Positions 1 through 6,481 of a stretch of DNA of 10,468 nt are shown in pieces. The number at the start of each line of letters is the position of its first letter. The stretch's first letter is position 1. The notes below the pieces were generated by a model. It saw only the letters and a list, made by a program, of their open reading frames with translations. It made no database searches and was not told the origin of the DNA. The DNA comes from Acidobacteriota bacterium (GTDB lineage Bacteria > Acidobacteriota > Terriglobia > UBA7540), in contig JAJXZM010000207.1 in assembly GCA_021780055.1 (NCBI GenBank), forward strand, positions 1 to 10,468, given 5' to 3'. The position numbers were made by a program, and so were the translations under genes.

Positions 1-1
1 T

Positions 2-268
2 ATCGGCACATCCGTGAGTTGGACTCCGGCTCCCTCCTGCTTAGGAACGTATTACACAACAAGCGGCGGGGTGAACTATGGGCTGGAGATCGAACGGTGC
101 TATAAGGTGCCCAATCCCACAGGCGGGGATATCTTGTCCGTGCGGGTAACGCTCACTTACCCTTACAACTGGACCTACGGCTTTAACCACATCATCAAGT
201 TGCTGCTTCCATCTTCAACTTTTGCAGGCACTATTGATATCGAGACAGACACAACCATGTCCTATTGA
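2..268 (+). CDS. TadE-like pilus assembly protein, C-terminal fragment (5' end outside window)
   Basis: The reading frame is open from base 2 to a TGA at 266-268, so this is the C-terminal 88 residues of a gene that begins upstream. The GTG at base 14 is internal, not a start. The visible part is secreted-looking: polar, beta-rich, with two cysteines (in PSCLG and ERCYK). It ends in an alternating pattern, TIDIETDTTMSY, which resembles the usual end of TadE-family minor pseudopilins of the Tad/Flp pilus system. These proteins are anchored by an N-terminal prepilin-like helix, which is not visible here. The next gene is TadG-like and starts 11 bases after this stop, as is common in tad operons. 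The TadE assignment rests on the C-terminal pattern and the neighbour, because the diagnostic N-terminal domain is missing from the window. Confidence 0.68.
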   Translation: MGTSVSWTPAPSCLGTYYTTSGGVNYGLEIERCYKVPNPTGGDILSVRVTLTYPYNWTYGFNHIIKLLLPSSTFAGTIDIETDTTMSY

Positions 269-274
269 GAGGAG
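268..274 (+). promoter_or_regulatory. Ribosome binding site deciding the tadG-like start
   Basis: AGAGGAG lies 5 bases before the ATG at 280. It favours that ATG over the in-frame TTG at 265, which would overlap the previous stop and has no comparable site at the right distance. Confidence 0.7.
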
Positions 275-279
275 CGGGT

Positions 280-1617
280 ATGTCAGGCAGCGGGAGATCA
301 ACCGGAGAACGTTCCAGCGAACGCGGGGTCAGTATTCTTATCGTCTCAGTTGCGATGATTTTTGTGTTGGGAATGGCCGGTCTGGGTGTTGACCTTGCCT
401 CGCTTTATGTCGGGCGGAGCCAGGCCCAGCGCGCGGCAGATGCGGCGGCCCTGGCAGGAGCTCAAGCTCTCGTTACTCAAGGCTGCACTTCCGATACGGG
501 GTCAACAATTTCGACTGCATGCCAAGCGATCGCCAGGCAGAGGGCTGAAGCGGTTGGAAGCAACAACACGGTTGCCGGCGTAAACCCAACTATTAATGAC
601 TCCGATGTGACTTTCCCCTCGATAAGCACCAACGATCCTCAAATCCAGGTTGTGGTCGCGCGGGATACTGCCCACTCCAACCCGATGCCGACGTTTTTTG
701 TCAAGATTTTCGGCATCACCAGTGCCAATGTCTCCGCCACGGCAAAGGCTGAAGCCTTCAACCCCTCGGGATCAAGCGCCAACGTGGGCGCACAGTGCCT
801 TAAGCCGTGGTTGTTGCCCAACTGCGATCAGGCGCGCGCTACATCGTCTGGAAATCCCAACTGCTCGGCTGGAGGCAGCAGCTATTACGACTATTTCATC
901 AATCCCACCACCGGAGACATTCAGAATCCGGGCATAGCACCCACAGGAGTTCAGGGTGAGCAGATCATCATCAAGCCCGGCGACCCCTCTGGCGGCGTTG
1001 CCGCTCCGAGTAAATTCTGGCCGGTATTTCTCCCCGCCGGATCGGTTGCCACCGATTGCCCCTCGTGCGCAAGCGGAAGCGGAGGCGGTGGGACTGCCAG
1101 CGGAGCGCTTTACCGGCAGAACATCGAGTGCTGCAACCACAATACGATCGTCTGCGGCACAAATACGATTCAGCCGATTACCGGTAACATGGTGGGGCCA
1201 ACCGAACAGGGTGTCAATTGCCTGATTCACCAGAGTGGCACCAAGAGCAATCCCACAGGAATGGACACCTTCGACCCCACTAGCTGGACCATTACCGCGG
1301 GGTCGGGCAATCCTTATGGATTGACAGGACCCATTACGACCTCGGATTCAATCGTTACAATCCCCGTTTATGACGGGTCGGATCTCTGCCCGGGGAATTC
1401 GTGCCCGTCATCTGTCACTGTCACCATCATCGGATTCATCCAGTTGTTTGTCGAATACGAAGATGGGTCCAATAACGGCAACGTGTATGCCTACGTGATG
1501 AACGTTTCATCCTGCGCCAACGGCGTCGGCTCGGGCAGCGGCGGTGGTACCGGGGGAACCGGTGGTACGATTTCCACCGGAGGATCCTCGCCGATTCCTG
1601 TTCGCCTGATTCAGTAA
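280..1617 (+). CDS. TadG-like secreted pilus-associated protein (Tad domain)
   Basis: This 445-residue protein has a short basic N-terminus, then a hydrophobic anchor at about residues 17-40. The anchor runs into GVDLASLYVGRSQAQRAADA and AAALAGAQ (residues 36-62), the hallmark of the N-terminal domain of TadG-like proteins (Pfam Tad/TadE-TadG group). Such proteins are held in the inner membrane with the rest outside and take part in assembly of Tad/Flp pili. The roughly 380-residue extracytoplasmic part carries 14 cysteines, including C260/C263, C284-C285 and C370/C375, which suggests disulfides. A Gly/Ser/Thr-rich low-complexity tail (residues 414-436) precedes the end, PVRLIQ. No von Willebrand A domain with a clear MIDAS motif is visible, unlike the longer TadG proteins. 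The start is set by the AGAGGAG site. The gene is coupled to the TadE-like gene upstream and is the last tad gene here. Family placement is solid; the role of the large variable region is unknown. Confidence 0.85.
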   Translation: MSGSGRSTGERSSERGVSILIVSVAMIFVLGMAGLGVDLASLYVGRSQAQRAADAAALAGAQALVTQGCTSDTGSTISTACQAIARQRAEAVGSNNTVAGVNPTINDSDVTFPSISTNDPQIQVVVARDTAHSNPMPTFFVKIFGITSANVSATAKAEAFNPSGSSANVGAQCLKPWLLPNCDQARATSSGNPNCSAGGSSYYDYFINPTTGDIQNPGIAPTGVQGEQIIIKPGDPSGGVAAPSKFWPVFLPAGSVATDCPSCASGSGGGGTASGALYRQNIECCNHNTIVCGTNTIQPITGNMVGPTEQGVNCLIHQSGTKSNPTGMDTFDPTSWTITAGSGNPYGLTGPITTSDSIVTIPVYDGSDLCPGNSCPSSVTVTIIGFIQLFVEYEDGSNNGNVYAYVMNVSSCANGVGSGSGGGTGGTGGTISTGGSSPIPVRLIQ

Positions 1618-1632
1618 CCTCGCTCATATCCT

Positions 1633-1644
1633 GGGCTGGAGCCC
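1633..1644 (+). terminator. Possible weak hairpin terminator after the tadG-like gene
   Basis: GGGCTGGAGCCC forms a perfect 4-bp GC stem with a TGGA loop (5 bp if the loop closes to two bases), 15 bases after the stop codon. No T-run follows; the next bases are CCTCTGCC. It is therefore not a classic intrinsic terminator and may be incidental. Confidence 0.2.
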
Positions 1645-1914
1645 CCTCTGCCTTGGGCGCAGATGTGACGTTCCAGCCTGGGAATGTCCTGCTCGTTTGG
1701 CTCCTTACCTCTGCACATATTGGCTTGACGTCCGTGTTTACCGTTCACCAACCTCTGGGCCCGAGGATTTTGGCCTCCAATCCTGGTATTCAGGCTGTCT
1801 ACTTCTGGTGACATATCTTGGCCCTCCCTGTCTCCAGCCGTTATCATAATCCATTGAAGTACAAGAAGTTAATTGGCATAATCGGGTTTAAAATGGCTGT
1901 AACCTCGTGTGTAC

Positions 1915-1945
1915 TCGACAATAATTAATCTGATAACCTTCTAAT
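1915..1945 (+). promoter_or_regulatory. Tentative sigma70-type promoter for the glycan operon
   Basis: TCGACA at 1915-1920 matches the -35 consensus at 5 of 6 positions, and TCTAAT at 1940-1945 matches the -10 at 5 of 6. The spacer is 19 bases, slightly longer than the optimal 17. It lies in the AT-rich part of the gap and would give a leader of about 115-120 bases containing the dyads at 2021-2053. Other AT-rich -10-like words nearby (1889-1894, 1920-1925) lack a -35 partner at a good distance. This is inference only. Confidence 0.25.
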
Positions 1946-2020
1946 CCAGTATTCCGGCACCTCTCGTCACAAAATGGCAAGCGACGTGCTCTCTCCAAGT
2001 TTTTGAAGCCGGTTTCCGCA

Positions 2021-2053
2021 ATGGTCACGCGGTAACCATCGGTGGCGATTGTT
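2021..2053 (+). promoter_or_regulatory. Two overlapping imperfect palindromes upstream of the GT2 gene
   Basis: Bases 2021-2039 form a dyad in which ATGGT pairs with ACCAT and AC with GT, with one C/A mismatch and a GCG centre. Bases 2034-2053 form a second dyad, AAC/GTT plus ATCG/CGAT around GTGG, with one C/T mismatch. The two share 2034-2039, so as RNA the hairpins would exclude each other. As DNA they could be operator sites. They end 17 bases before the ATG at 2071. Function is unproven. Confidence 0.35.
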
Positions 2054-2070
2054 GTAGCTTAAGGGTCCAA

Positions 2071-3189
2071 ATGAGCCAATCATTCTTCGATCGCCAGCAA
2101 TCGGCTGGGGCGGCCGGTTCCCGATATCCCAGGGACAGAGAGATACTGCTTTCTGTGGTGGTTCCCTGCAAAAACGAACAAGACGGGATCAGAGAGGCGC
2201 ATCGGCGGCTCGTATCCGCCCTTGAGCAGATAGGCACAGTCCAGAGTTCGGCACCCGGGACCGGCCCGCAGCCGCTGGGCGAATTCAAACCTGGAGCACA
2301 CGCAAGCCTCAAATTTGAAGTCATTTACGTCGATGATGGCAGTACGGATGGGACCATCCCGCTTCTTAGAGAACTACAGTCGTCAGACGACCGTGTCCGC
2401 GTGGTGCGGCTTTCCCGGAACTTTGGACACCAGATCGCGATCACGGCAGGCTTGGAGCACGCCTCGGGCGACGCTGTGGCGATCATTGACGCAGACCTGC
2501 AGGACCCGCCGGAAGTGATTGGCGAATTCCTTGCCCGCTGGCGTGAAGGCTACGACGTCGTTTACGGCGTTCGAACGGACCGGCCAGGCGAAACAGCCTT
2601 CAAGCTTTGGACCGCCAAGGCCTTCTATCGAGTGATCAACCGCCTTTCAGACACGCGGATCCCTCTCGACACAGGCGATTTCCGCCTGATGGACCGGGCC
2701 GCCGTGGATGCCCTGCTCTCGATGCCCGAACGCGACCGCTTTGTCCGGGGTATGGTGAGCTGGCTGGGGTTCTCCCAGGTTGCCGCGCCCTACATGCGCG
2801 CTTCGCGCTACGCAGGGCACACCCATTATTCGCTTTTCAAGATGCTGCGCCTGGCAATGGACGGCATCCTCTCGTTCTCAATCTCGCCGCTGCGGCTGGC
2901 CACATGGACCGGGTTTGCCGCTTCAGCCCTGGCAATCCTCGGGATCGTATATGCCCTGATCGAGCGCTTCTTCGGGACCGGCCTGGTCAAGGGCTGGACG
3001 TCATCCTTCATAGCCGTGTTGTTCATCGGCGGGGTCCAGTTGATCTGCCTGGGGATTATCGGCGAGTACGTGGGGCGGATCTACGGCGAATCCAAACGCC
3101 GACCGCTCTATTTTGTGCGTGAGCGATTAGGATTCGACAAACAGGATTCACCCAGTGTCGTTAACTTGCCGGAGAGAATCTGGAAATGA
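2071..3189 (+). CDS. GT2 polyprenyl-phosphate sugar synthase (GtrB/ArnC/DPM1-like)
   Basis: This 372-residue protein belongs to glycosyltransferase family 2, in the group that transfers a sugar from a nucleotide donor to polyprenyl phosphate on the cytoplasmic face of the membrane. LSVVVPCKNE (27-36) opens the GT-A fold. VDDGSTDGT (87-95) and the DADLQDPPE metal/nucleotide site (140-148) follow, then RLSRNFGHQIAITAGL (113-128) and TGDFRLMDR (201-209). Two C-terminal membrane helices (about 275-298 and 310-335) precede the typical ending GEYVGRIYGESKRRPLYFVR. An unusual Pro/Gly-rich insertion at about 55-80 sits between the first helix and the second strand, where relatives have a short loop. 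The ATG at 2071 has AAGG at 2061-2064. The next gene, a polytopic membrane protein, starts 51 bases on, which fits a donor-supply role for periplasmic GT-C enzymes. The sugar cannot be told from sequence. No GtrA-type flippase gene lies in the window. Confidence 0.93.
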   Translation: MSQSFFDRQQSAGAAGSRYPRDREILLSVVVPCKNEQDGIREAHRRLVSALEQIGTVQSSAPGTGPQPLGEFKPGAHASLKFEVIYVDDGSTDGTIPLLRELQSSDDRVRVVRLSRNFGHQIAITAGLEHASGDAVAIIDADLQDPPEVIGEFLARWREGYDVVYGVRTDRPGETAFKLWTAKAFYRVINRLSDTRIPLDTGDFRLMDRAAVDALLSMPERDRFVRGMVSWLGFSQVAAPYMRASRYAGHTHYSLFKMLRLAMDGILSFSISPLRLATWTGFAASALAILGIVYALIERFFGTGLVKGWTSSFIAVLFIGGVQLICLGIIGEYVGRIYGESKRRPLYFVRERLGFDKQDSPSVVNLPERIWK

Positions 3190-3240
3190 TCCCTTAGTGA
3201 CTGCCTAGTTATCATTTGCGTAAATGGACCCTTTATAACT

Positions 3241-4809
3241 ATGCCCGAAACTCCTATTCAAGTTTCCGAACCGGAACGATCGATCCCAAGGACAGGCTTT
3301 GCGCCTCGTCAACTCGATGAGTCTCGAGCGCGCGAAATCCTGAAGAAAATCTTCTCGTTCCCTGCCCTGATGGGAACCATGCTGGTGGCACTGACGTTTG
3401 CGATTGAGCAGTCTCTGCATCTGGATCCGGATACCTGGTGGCACATCACCTACGGTGAGAGCATTCTCAAGACTGGCCACTGGCCCACAGGCGACATCTA
3501 CTCGTTCACCGCTCACGGGGTTTTCCGAATGGCGTTCGAGTGGGGCGGCGAGGTTCTCATAGCGCTCGCTTACCGCCTCGGCGGTCTCCGCGGTCTGGAC
3601 ATTCTGCTCATCGTTTTGACCAGTGCTATTTCAGTCTTGCTTTACTACTTCGCCTATTTGCGGAGCGGGAACTCCAAGGCAGCCGTCATCGGCACTGTCA
3701 TAGCAGTGCCACTTGCCGGGATGACCTTTACGCTGCGCCCTCAGCTTCTGGGTTTTATTTTCCTCTTGATTACCTTGATCTGCCTTGAACGTTACCGCCA
3801 GGGCCGTCAGAAGAGTCTCTGGGTGGTGCCTCCTCTCTTCCTCATATGGATCAACACCCACGGCACGTGGGCGCTCGGATTGTTCATTCTGGGCGTGTAC
3901 TGGGTGAGTGGGTTAACTGGGTTCTCCTTCGGAGGGCTGCGCGCCGAGCGCTGGACGCAAAAGCAACGTATCCACCTGGCTTTGATTTTTCTGATGAGCG
4001 TGGTGCTCCTACCCATCAATCCCTACGGCGGCCAACTGGTCACTTACCCGATCGACATGGCTTTCTTTCAGCCAGTCGGAGTCACGAGCGTACAGGAATG
4101 GCAGCCAATGCAACTCGGGTTATGGGAGGGCAAGCTGTTCCTGATCCTTTTGCTCGCATTCGTGGTGGCACTGATCGCACTTCGGTTGGAATATCGTCTG
4201 GAGGAACTTGGTCTCTTCTTGTTTGCCATCTACGCCACATTCGTGCACGTCCGCTTTGTCATCCTGGCTGGGATTCTGGTAGCGCCAATTGTCGCCTCGT
4301 TGCTGGCGCGCTGGGTTCCTTCCTACAATCCGGCCATCGATAAGCACCTGGTAAACGCCGCGCTTATGCTTATCGCGATCGGCGGCATGACTTACTATCT
4401 GCCTTCGAACAAAGGACTTCAGAAGGGAGTAGACAAAACGTACCCTGTTAAAGCCGTTGAGTATCTGCGGCAGCACTCTGTCCCAGGGTTCACCTTTAAT
4501 GACTACGGGTTCGGCGGCTACCTGATTTGGGCCCTTGGGCCCCAATACCAGGTCTTTATCGACGGAAGGGCCGATCTGTTCGAAGAGACGGGGGCCTTTG
4601 CAGATTATATGAGCGTTGTAGACCTTAAGCCGCAAACTCTGGCCATATTGCAGTCTTATGGCATTCGATCCTGCCTGATCGGACCCGACTCAGCCCTTTC
4701 CACATTGCTCCGCGCCCGTCCGGGATGGAAAGAAGTTTATAAAGACAATGTGAGCGCACTCTTTGTGCGCGGACCTTACGTGGGGATCGGAGCATCGGAA
4801 GCAAAGTAA
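3241..4809 (+). CDS. Uncharacterised polytopic membrane protein, WWH paralogue 1 (putative GT-C-like transferase)
   Basis: This 522-residue protein has a polar N-terminus of about 38 residues, then roughly ten hydrophobic segments from about residue 39 to 388, then a soluble C-terminal part (about 390-522). The loop after the first helix carries DPDTWWH (62-68) and PTGDIYSFTA (82-91), followed by E100-W101. Further on are RPQ (166-168), WINTHG (203-208), EWQP (286-289) and HVRF (336-339). The C-terminal part has FNDYGFGGYL (419-428) and VFIDGRADL (438-446). An acidic motif in the first outer loop plus many helices recalls GT-C glycosyltransferases, which use polyprenyl-linked sugars, but I know of no named function. 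The GT2 gene upstream (51 bases) and paralogue 2 downstream (70 bases) support a glycan role. Only a weak GGA (3226-3228) precedes the ATG, but no other upstream start exists. The gene is certain; the function is inferred. Confidence 0.9.
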   Translation: MPETPIQVSEPERSIPRTGFAPRQLDESRAREILKKIFSFPALMGTMLVALTFAIEQSLHLDPDTWWHITYGESILKTGHWPTGDIYSFTAHGVFRMAFEWGGEVLIALAYRLGGLRGLDILLIVLTSAISVLLYYFAYLRSGNSKAAVIGTVIAVPLAGMTFTLRPQLLGFIFLLITLICLERYRQGRQKSLWVVPPLFLIWINTHGTWALGLFILGVYWVSGLTGFSFGGLRAERWTQKQRIHLALIFLMSVVLLPINPYGGQLVTYPIDMAFFQPVGVTSVQEWQPMQLGLWEGKLFLILLLAFVVALIALRLEYRLEELGLFLFAIYATFVHVRFVILAGILVAPIVASLLARWVPSYNPAIDKHLVNAALMLIAIGGMTYYLPSNKGLQKGVDKTYPVKAVEYLRQHSVPGFTFNDYGFGGYLIWALGPQYQVFIDGRADLFEETGAFADYMSVVDLKPQTLAILQSYGIRSCLIGPDSALSTLLRARPGWKEVYKDNVSALFVRGPYVGIGASEAK

Positions 4810-4879
4810 TGACAATCCGAAAGGAGCTCGGAGATTCTCCGGAAACACGCTTCCGTCACCTCTTGGTTGCTGATGAATT
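4810..4879 (+). other. Short spacer between WWH paralogues 1 and 2
   Basis: It holds AAAGGAG near 4820-4826, which looks like a ribosome site but has no start codon at a suitable distance. Just after it, CGGAGATTCTCCG is a 13-base near-palindrome around a single central base. The real start at 4880 is preceded directly by an in-frame TGA at 4874-4876. Confidence 0.4.
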
Positions 4880-6481
4880 ATGAAAATGGATAGCACCACA
4901 TACATGGAACAGCCCGCCCAACAAGAAGCGCAGCCTATCGCTGATCGCCGAGCCGAATTTGAAGATAAGGCAGTTGAGACGGCCAGTTGCTCTTGGATCG
5001 TCACGATACTCAAGAAGTGCTCCTCATTCCCTGTATTGCTGGGGACCATCCTGGTAGTCGCCAACTTTGTTATCGAACGGCCGCTGCGCACCGAGCCCGA
5101 TACGTGGTGGCATCTCAAGTACGGGCAGGACATTCTGAAGACAGGACGCTTTCCGACAGGAGATATTTACTCCTTCACCGCTTACGGCGTCTTCCGCATG
5201 GTGTACGAGTGGTTGGGTACGATTCCCATGGCGATTGCATACCACCTGGGCGGCCTGCGTGGGCTGGACGTTCTGCTGATCACGCTCACCAGCGTGATTA
5301 TAGCCTTGATTTACTACTACGCTTACTTGCGGTGCCGCAATTCAAAAGCGGCGTTTCTGGCAACGGTCTTAGCCGTCCCCTTCGCGTCGTTGTGCTTTAC
5401 GCTGCGGCCCCAGTTGGTAGGCTTCATTTTCCTGATACTAACCTTGATCTGCCTTGAGCGTTACCGGCAAGGACTGCAGAAATCGCTCTGGGCGCTGCCG
5501 CCAATCTTTCTGTTGTGGGTCAACACACACGGCTCCTTTGCGCTCGGACTCTTTATCCTGGCTGTATACTGGGCGAGCGGGTTGGTGGGCTTCACCTGGG
5601 GTGACTTGATTGCCAAGCGCTGGCAACCAAAACAGCGGATCCACATCGCTTTGATCTTTATGTTGTGTCTGGTGGTCCTGCCCATCACTCCCTACGGCAC
5701 GCGCATGGCGGTTTATCCGCTCAGCATGGCTTTCGCTCAACCGCTGAATGTGGCGAACATCATGGAATGGCAGCCGCTTCCCTTTTCCTTCTGGCAGACA
5801 AAGTATCTTCTTCTCCTGCTGCTGGCCCTGATCATCGCAATAATTGCCCTTCGTCCGAAATACCGGGTTGAAGAAATCGGTCTTTTTCTTTTTGCCACGT
5901 TTTCAACATTGCTTCACGCAAGGTTTGCTATTCTCTTTGCCATGCTGGTGGCCCCGATTGTTGGTCAAATGATTGCCCGATGGATACCCCCTTACGAACC
6001 CGCCATCGACAAGCATGTTGTCAACGCCGTATTAATCCTGGCCGGTGTCGTCATGATGAGCACTCATCTGCCGTCGCAATCTGAACTGCTTAAAAATGTC
6101 GCCAAGGACGAACCGGTCCATGCTGTTGAATACCTTCGGAATCATTCAGTTCCAGGCCCGATGTTCAACGACTACGCTTTTGGCGGTTACCTGCTTTGGG
6201 ACCTGGGGCCTGAGCACAAGGTCTTTATCGACGGAAGAGCGGATTTGTACGAGGAAACGGGCGTCTTCCTGGATTACACGATGATCGCAGAGATTAAGCC
6301 TGCAACGTTGGGAATCCTGCGCAACTATGGCATCCAGTCCTGTATGCTCGCCCCGAAGAGTCCACTCGTCACACTTCTTTCCGCCCTTCCAAACTGGAAA
6401 CGAGTCTATGCAGATAACGTCGCCGAAATCTTTGTTCGTACGGACGCACCCGCGCCCGTTGCGGAGGGAAGCCCGAAGTGA
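4880..6481 (+). CDS. Uncharacterised polytopic membrane protein, WWH paralogue 2 (putative GT-C-like transferase)
   Basis: This 533-residue protein aligns without any gap to paralogue 1: its residues 41-520 match residues 31-510 there, with 297 of 480 identical by hand count (about 62%). Shared sites are EPDTWWH (72-78), PTGDIYSFTA (92-101), E110-W111, RPQ (176-178), WVNTHG (213-218), EWQP (296-299), HARF (346-349), FNDYAFGGYL (429-438) and VFIDGRADL (448-456). The N-terminal 40 residues are unrelated to those of paralogue 1. No clear ribosome site precedes the ATG at 4880, and ATGs at 4886 and 4904 are alternatives. The stop overlaps the methyltransferase start by 4 bases (GTGA), which implies translational coupling. 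It probably arose by tandem duplication and then diverged, perhaps to a different acceptor or linkage. Function is inferred, as for paralogue 1. Confidence 0.9.
   Translation: MKMDSTTYMEQPAQQEAQPIADRRAEFEDKAVETASCSWIVTILKKCSSFPVLLGTILVVANFVIERPLRTEPDTWWHLKYGQDILKTGRFPTGDIYSFTAYGVFRMVYEWLGTIPMAIAYHLGGLRGLDVLLITLTSVIIALIYYYAYLRCRNSKAAFLATVLAVPFASLCFTLRPQLVGFIFLILTLICLERYRQGLQKSLWALPPIFLLWVNTHGSFALGLFILAVYWASGLVGFTWGDLIAKRWQPKQRIHIALIFMLCLVVLPITPYGTRMAVYPLSMAFAQPLNVANIMEWQPLPFSFWQTKYLLLLLLALIIAIIALRPKYRVEEIGLFLFATFSTLLHARFAILFAMLVAPIVGQMIARWIPPYEPAIDKHVVNAVLILAGVVMMSTHLPSQSELLKNVAKDEPVHAVEYLRNHSVPGPMFNDYAFGGYLLWDLGPEHKVFIDGRADLYEETGVFLDYTMIAEIKPATLGILRNYGIQSCMLAPKSPLVTLLSALPNWKRVYADNVAEIFVRTDAPAPVAEGSPK
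6463..6468 (+). promoter_or_regulatory. Ribosome binding site supporting the GTG start of the methyltransferase
   Basis: GGAGGG inside the end of the upstream gene lies 9 bases before GTG 6478. It supports the GTG start within the 4-base GTGA overlap. Confidence 0.65.

Larger units (their letters stand above)
1618..2070. other. 453-base intergenic region between the tad genes and the glycan locus
   Basis: I see no convincing gene here. The first 190 bases have open frames on both strands (for example 1620-1808 on +, with only a TTG start and no ribosome site). Their translations resemble nothing I know, and both are best treated as chance. From about 1850 to 1950 the DNA is clearly more AT-rich, as expected around a promoter. 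The final 50 bases carry two overlapping dyads just before the next start. The gap separates two functionally different gene groups and is the most likely place for one transcription unit to end and the next to begin. Confidence 0.6.

Noticed and set aside
265..279. TTG start adding five residues to the TadG-like protein
   Set aside because: It overlaps the previous stop codon and lacks a ribosome site, while ATG 280 has AGAGGAG 5 bases upstream.
1620..1811. 63-codon stop-free plus-strand frame after the tadG-like gene (and a 78-codon minus-strand frame at 1611-1847)
   Set aside because: No ATG or ribosome site on the plus strand, no recognisable family on either strand, and two open frames over the same DNA suggest base composition rather than coding.
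2607..3122. 171-codon plus-strand frame inside the GT2 gene
   Set aside because: Shadow frame. The overlapping GT2 frame has all catalytic motifs and the translation here is Arg/Pro-rich without motifs.
4820..4850. Hairpin terminator between paralogues 1 and 2
   Set aside because: CGGAGATTCTCCG has a one-base centre, so it cannot fold as a stable hairpin, and no T-run follows.
3241..6481. Assembly artefact as an explanation for the near-repeat of paralogues 1 and 2
   Set aside because: The copies differ at about 38% of aligned residues and have unrelated N-termini, so they are true diverged paralogues rather than a duplicated read region.
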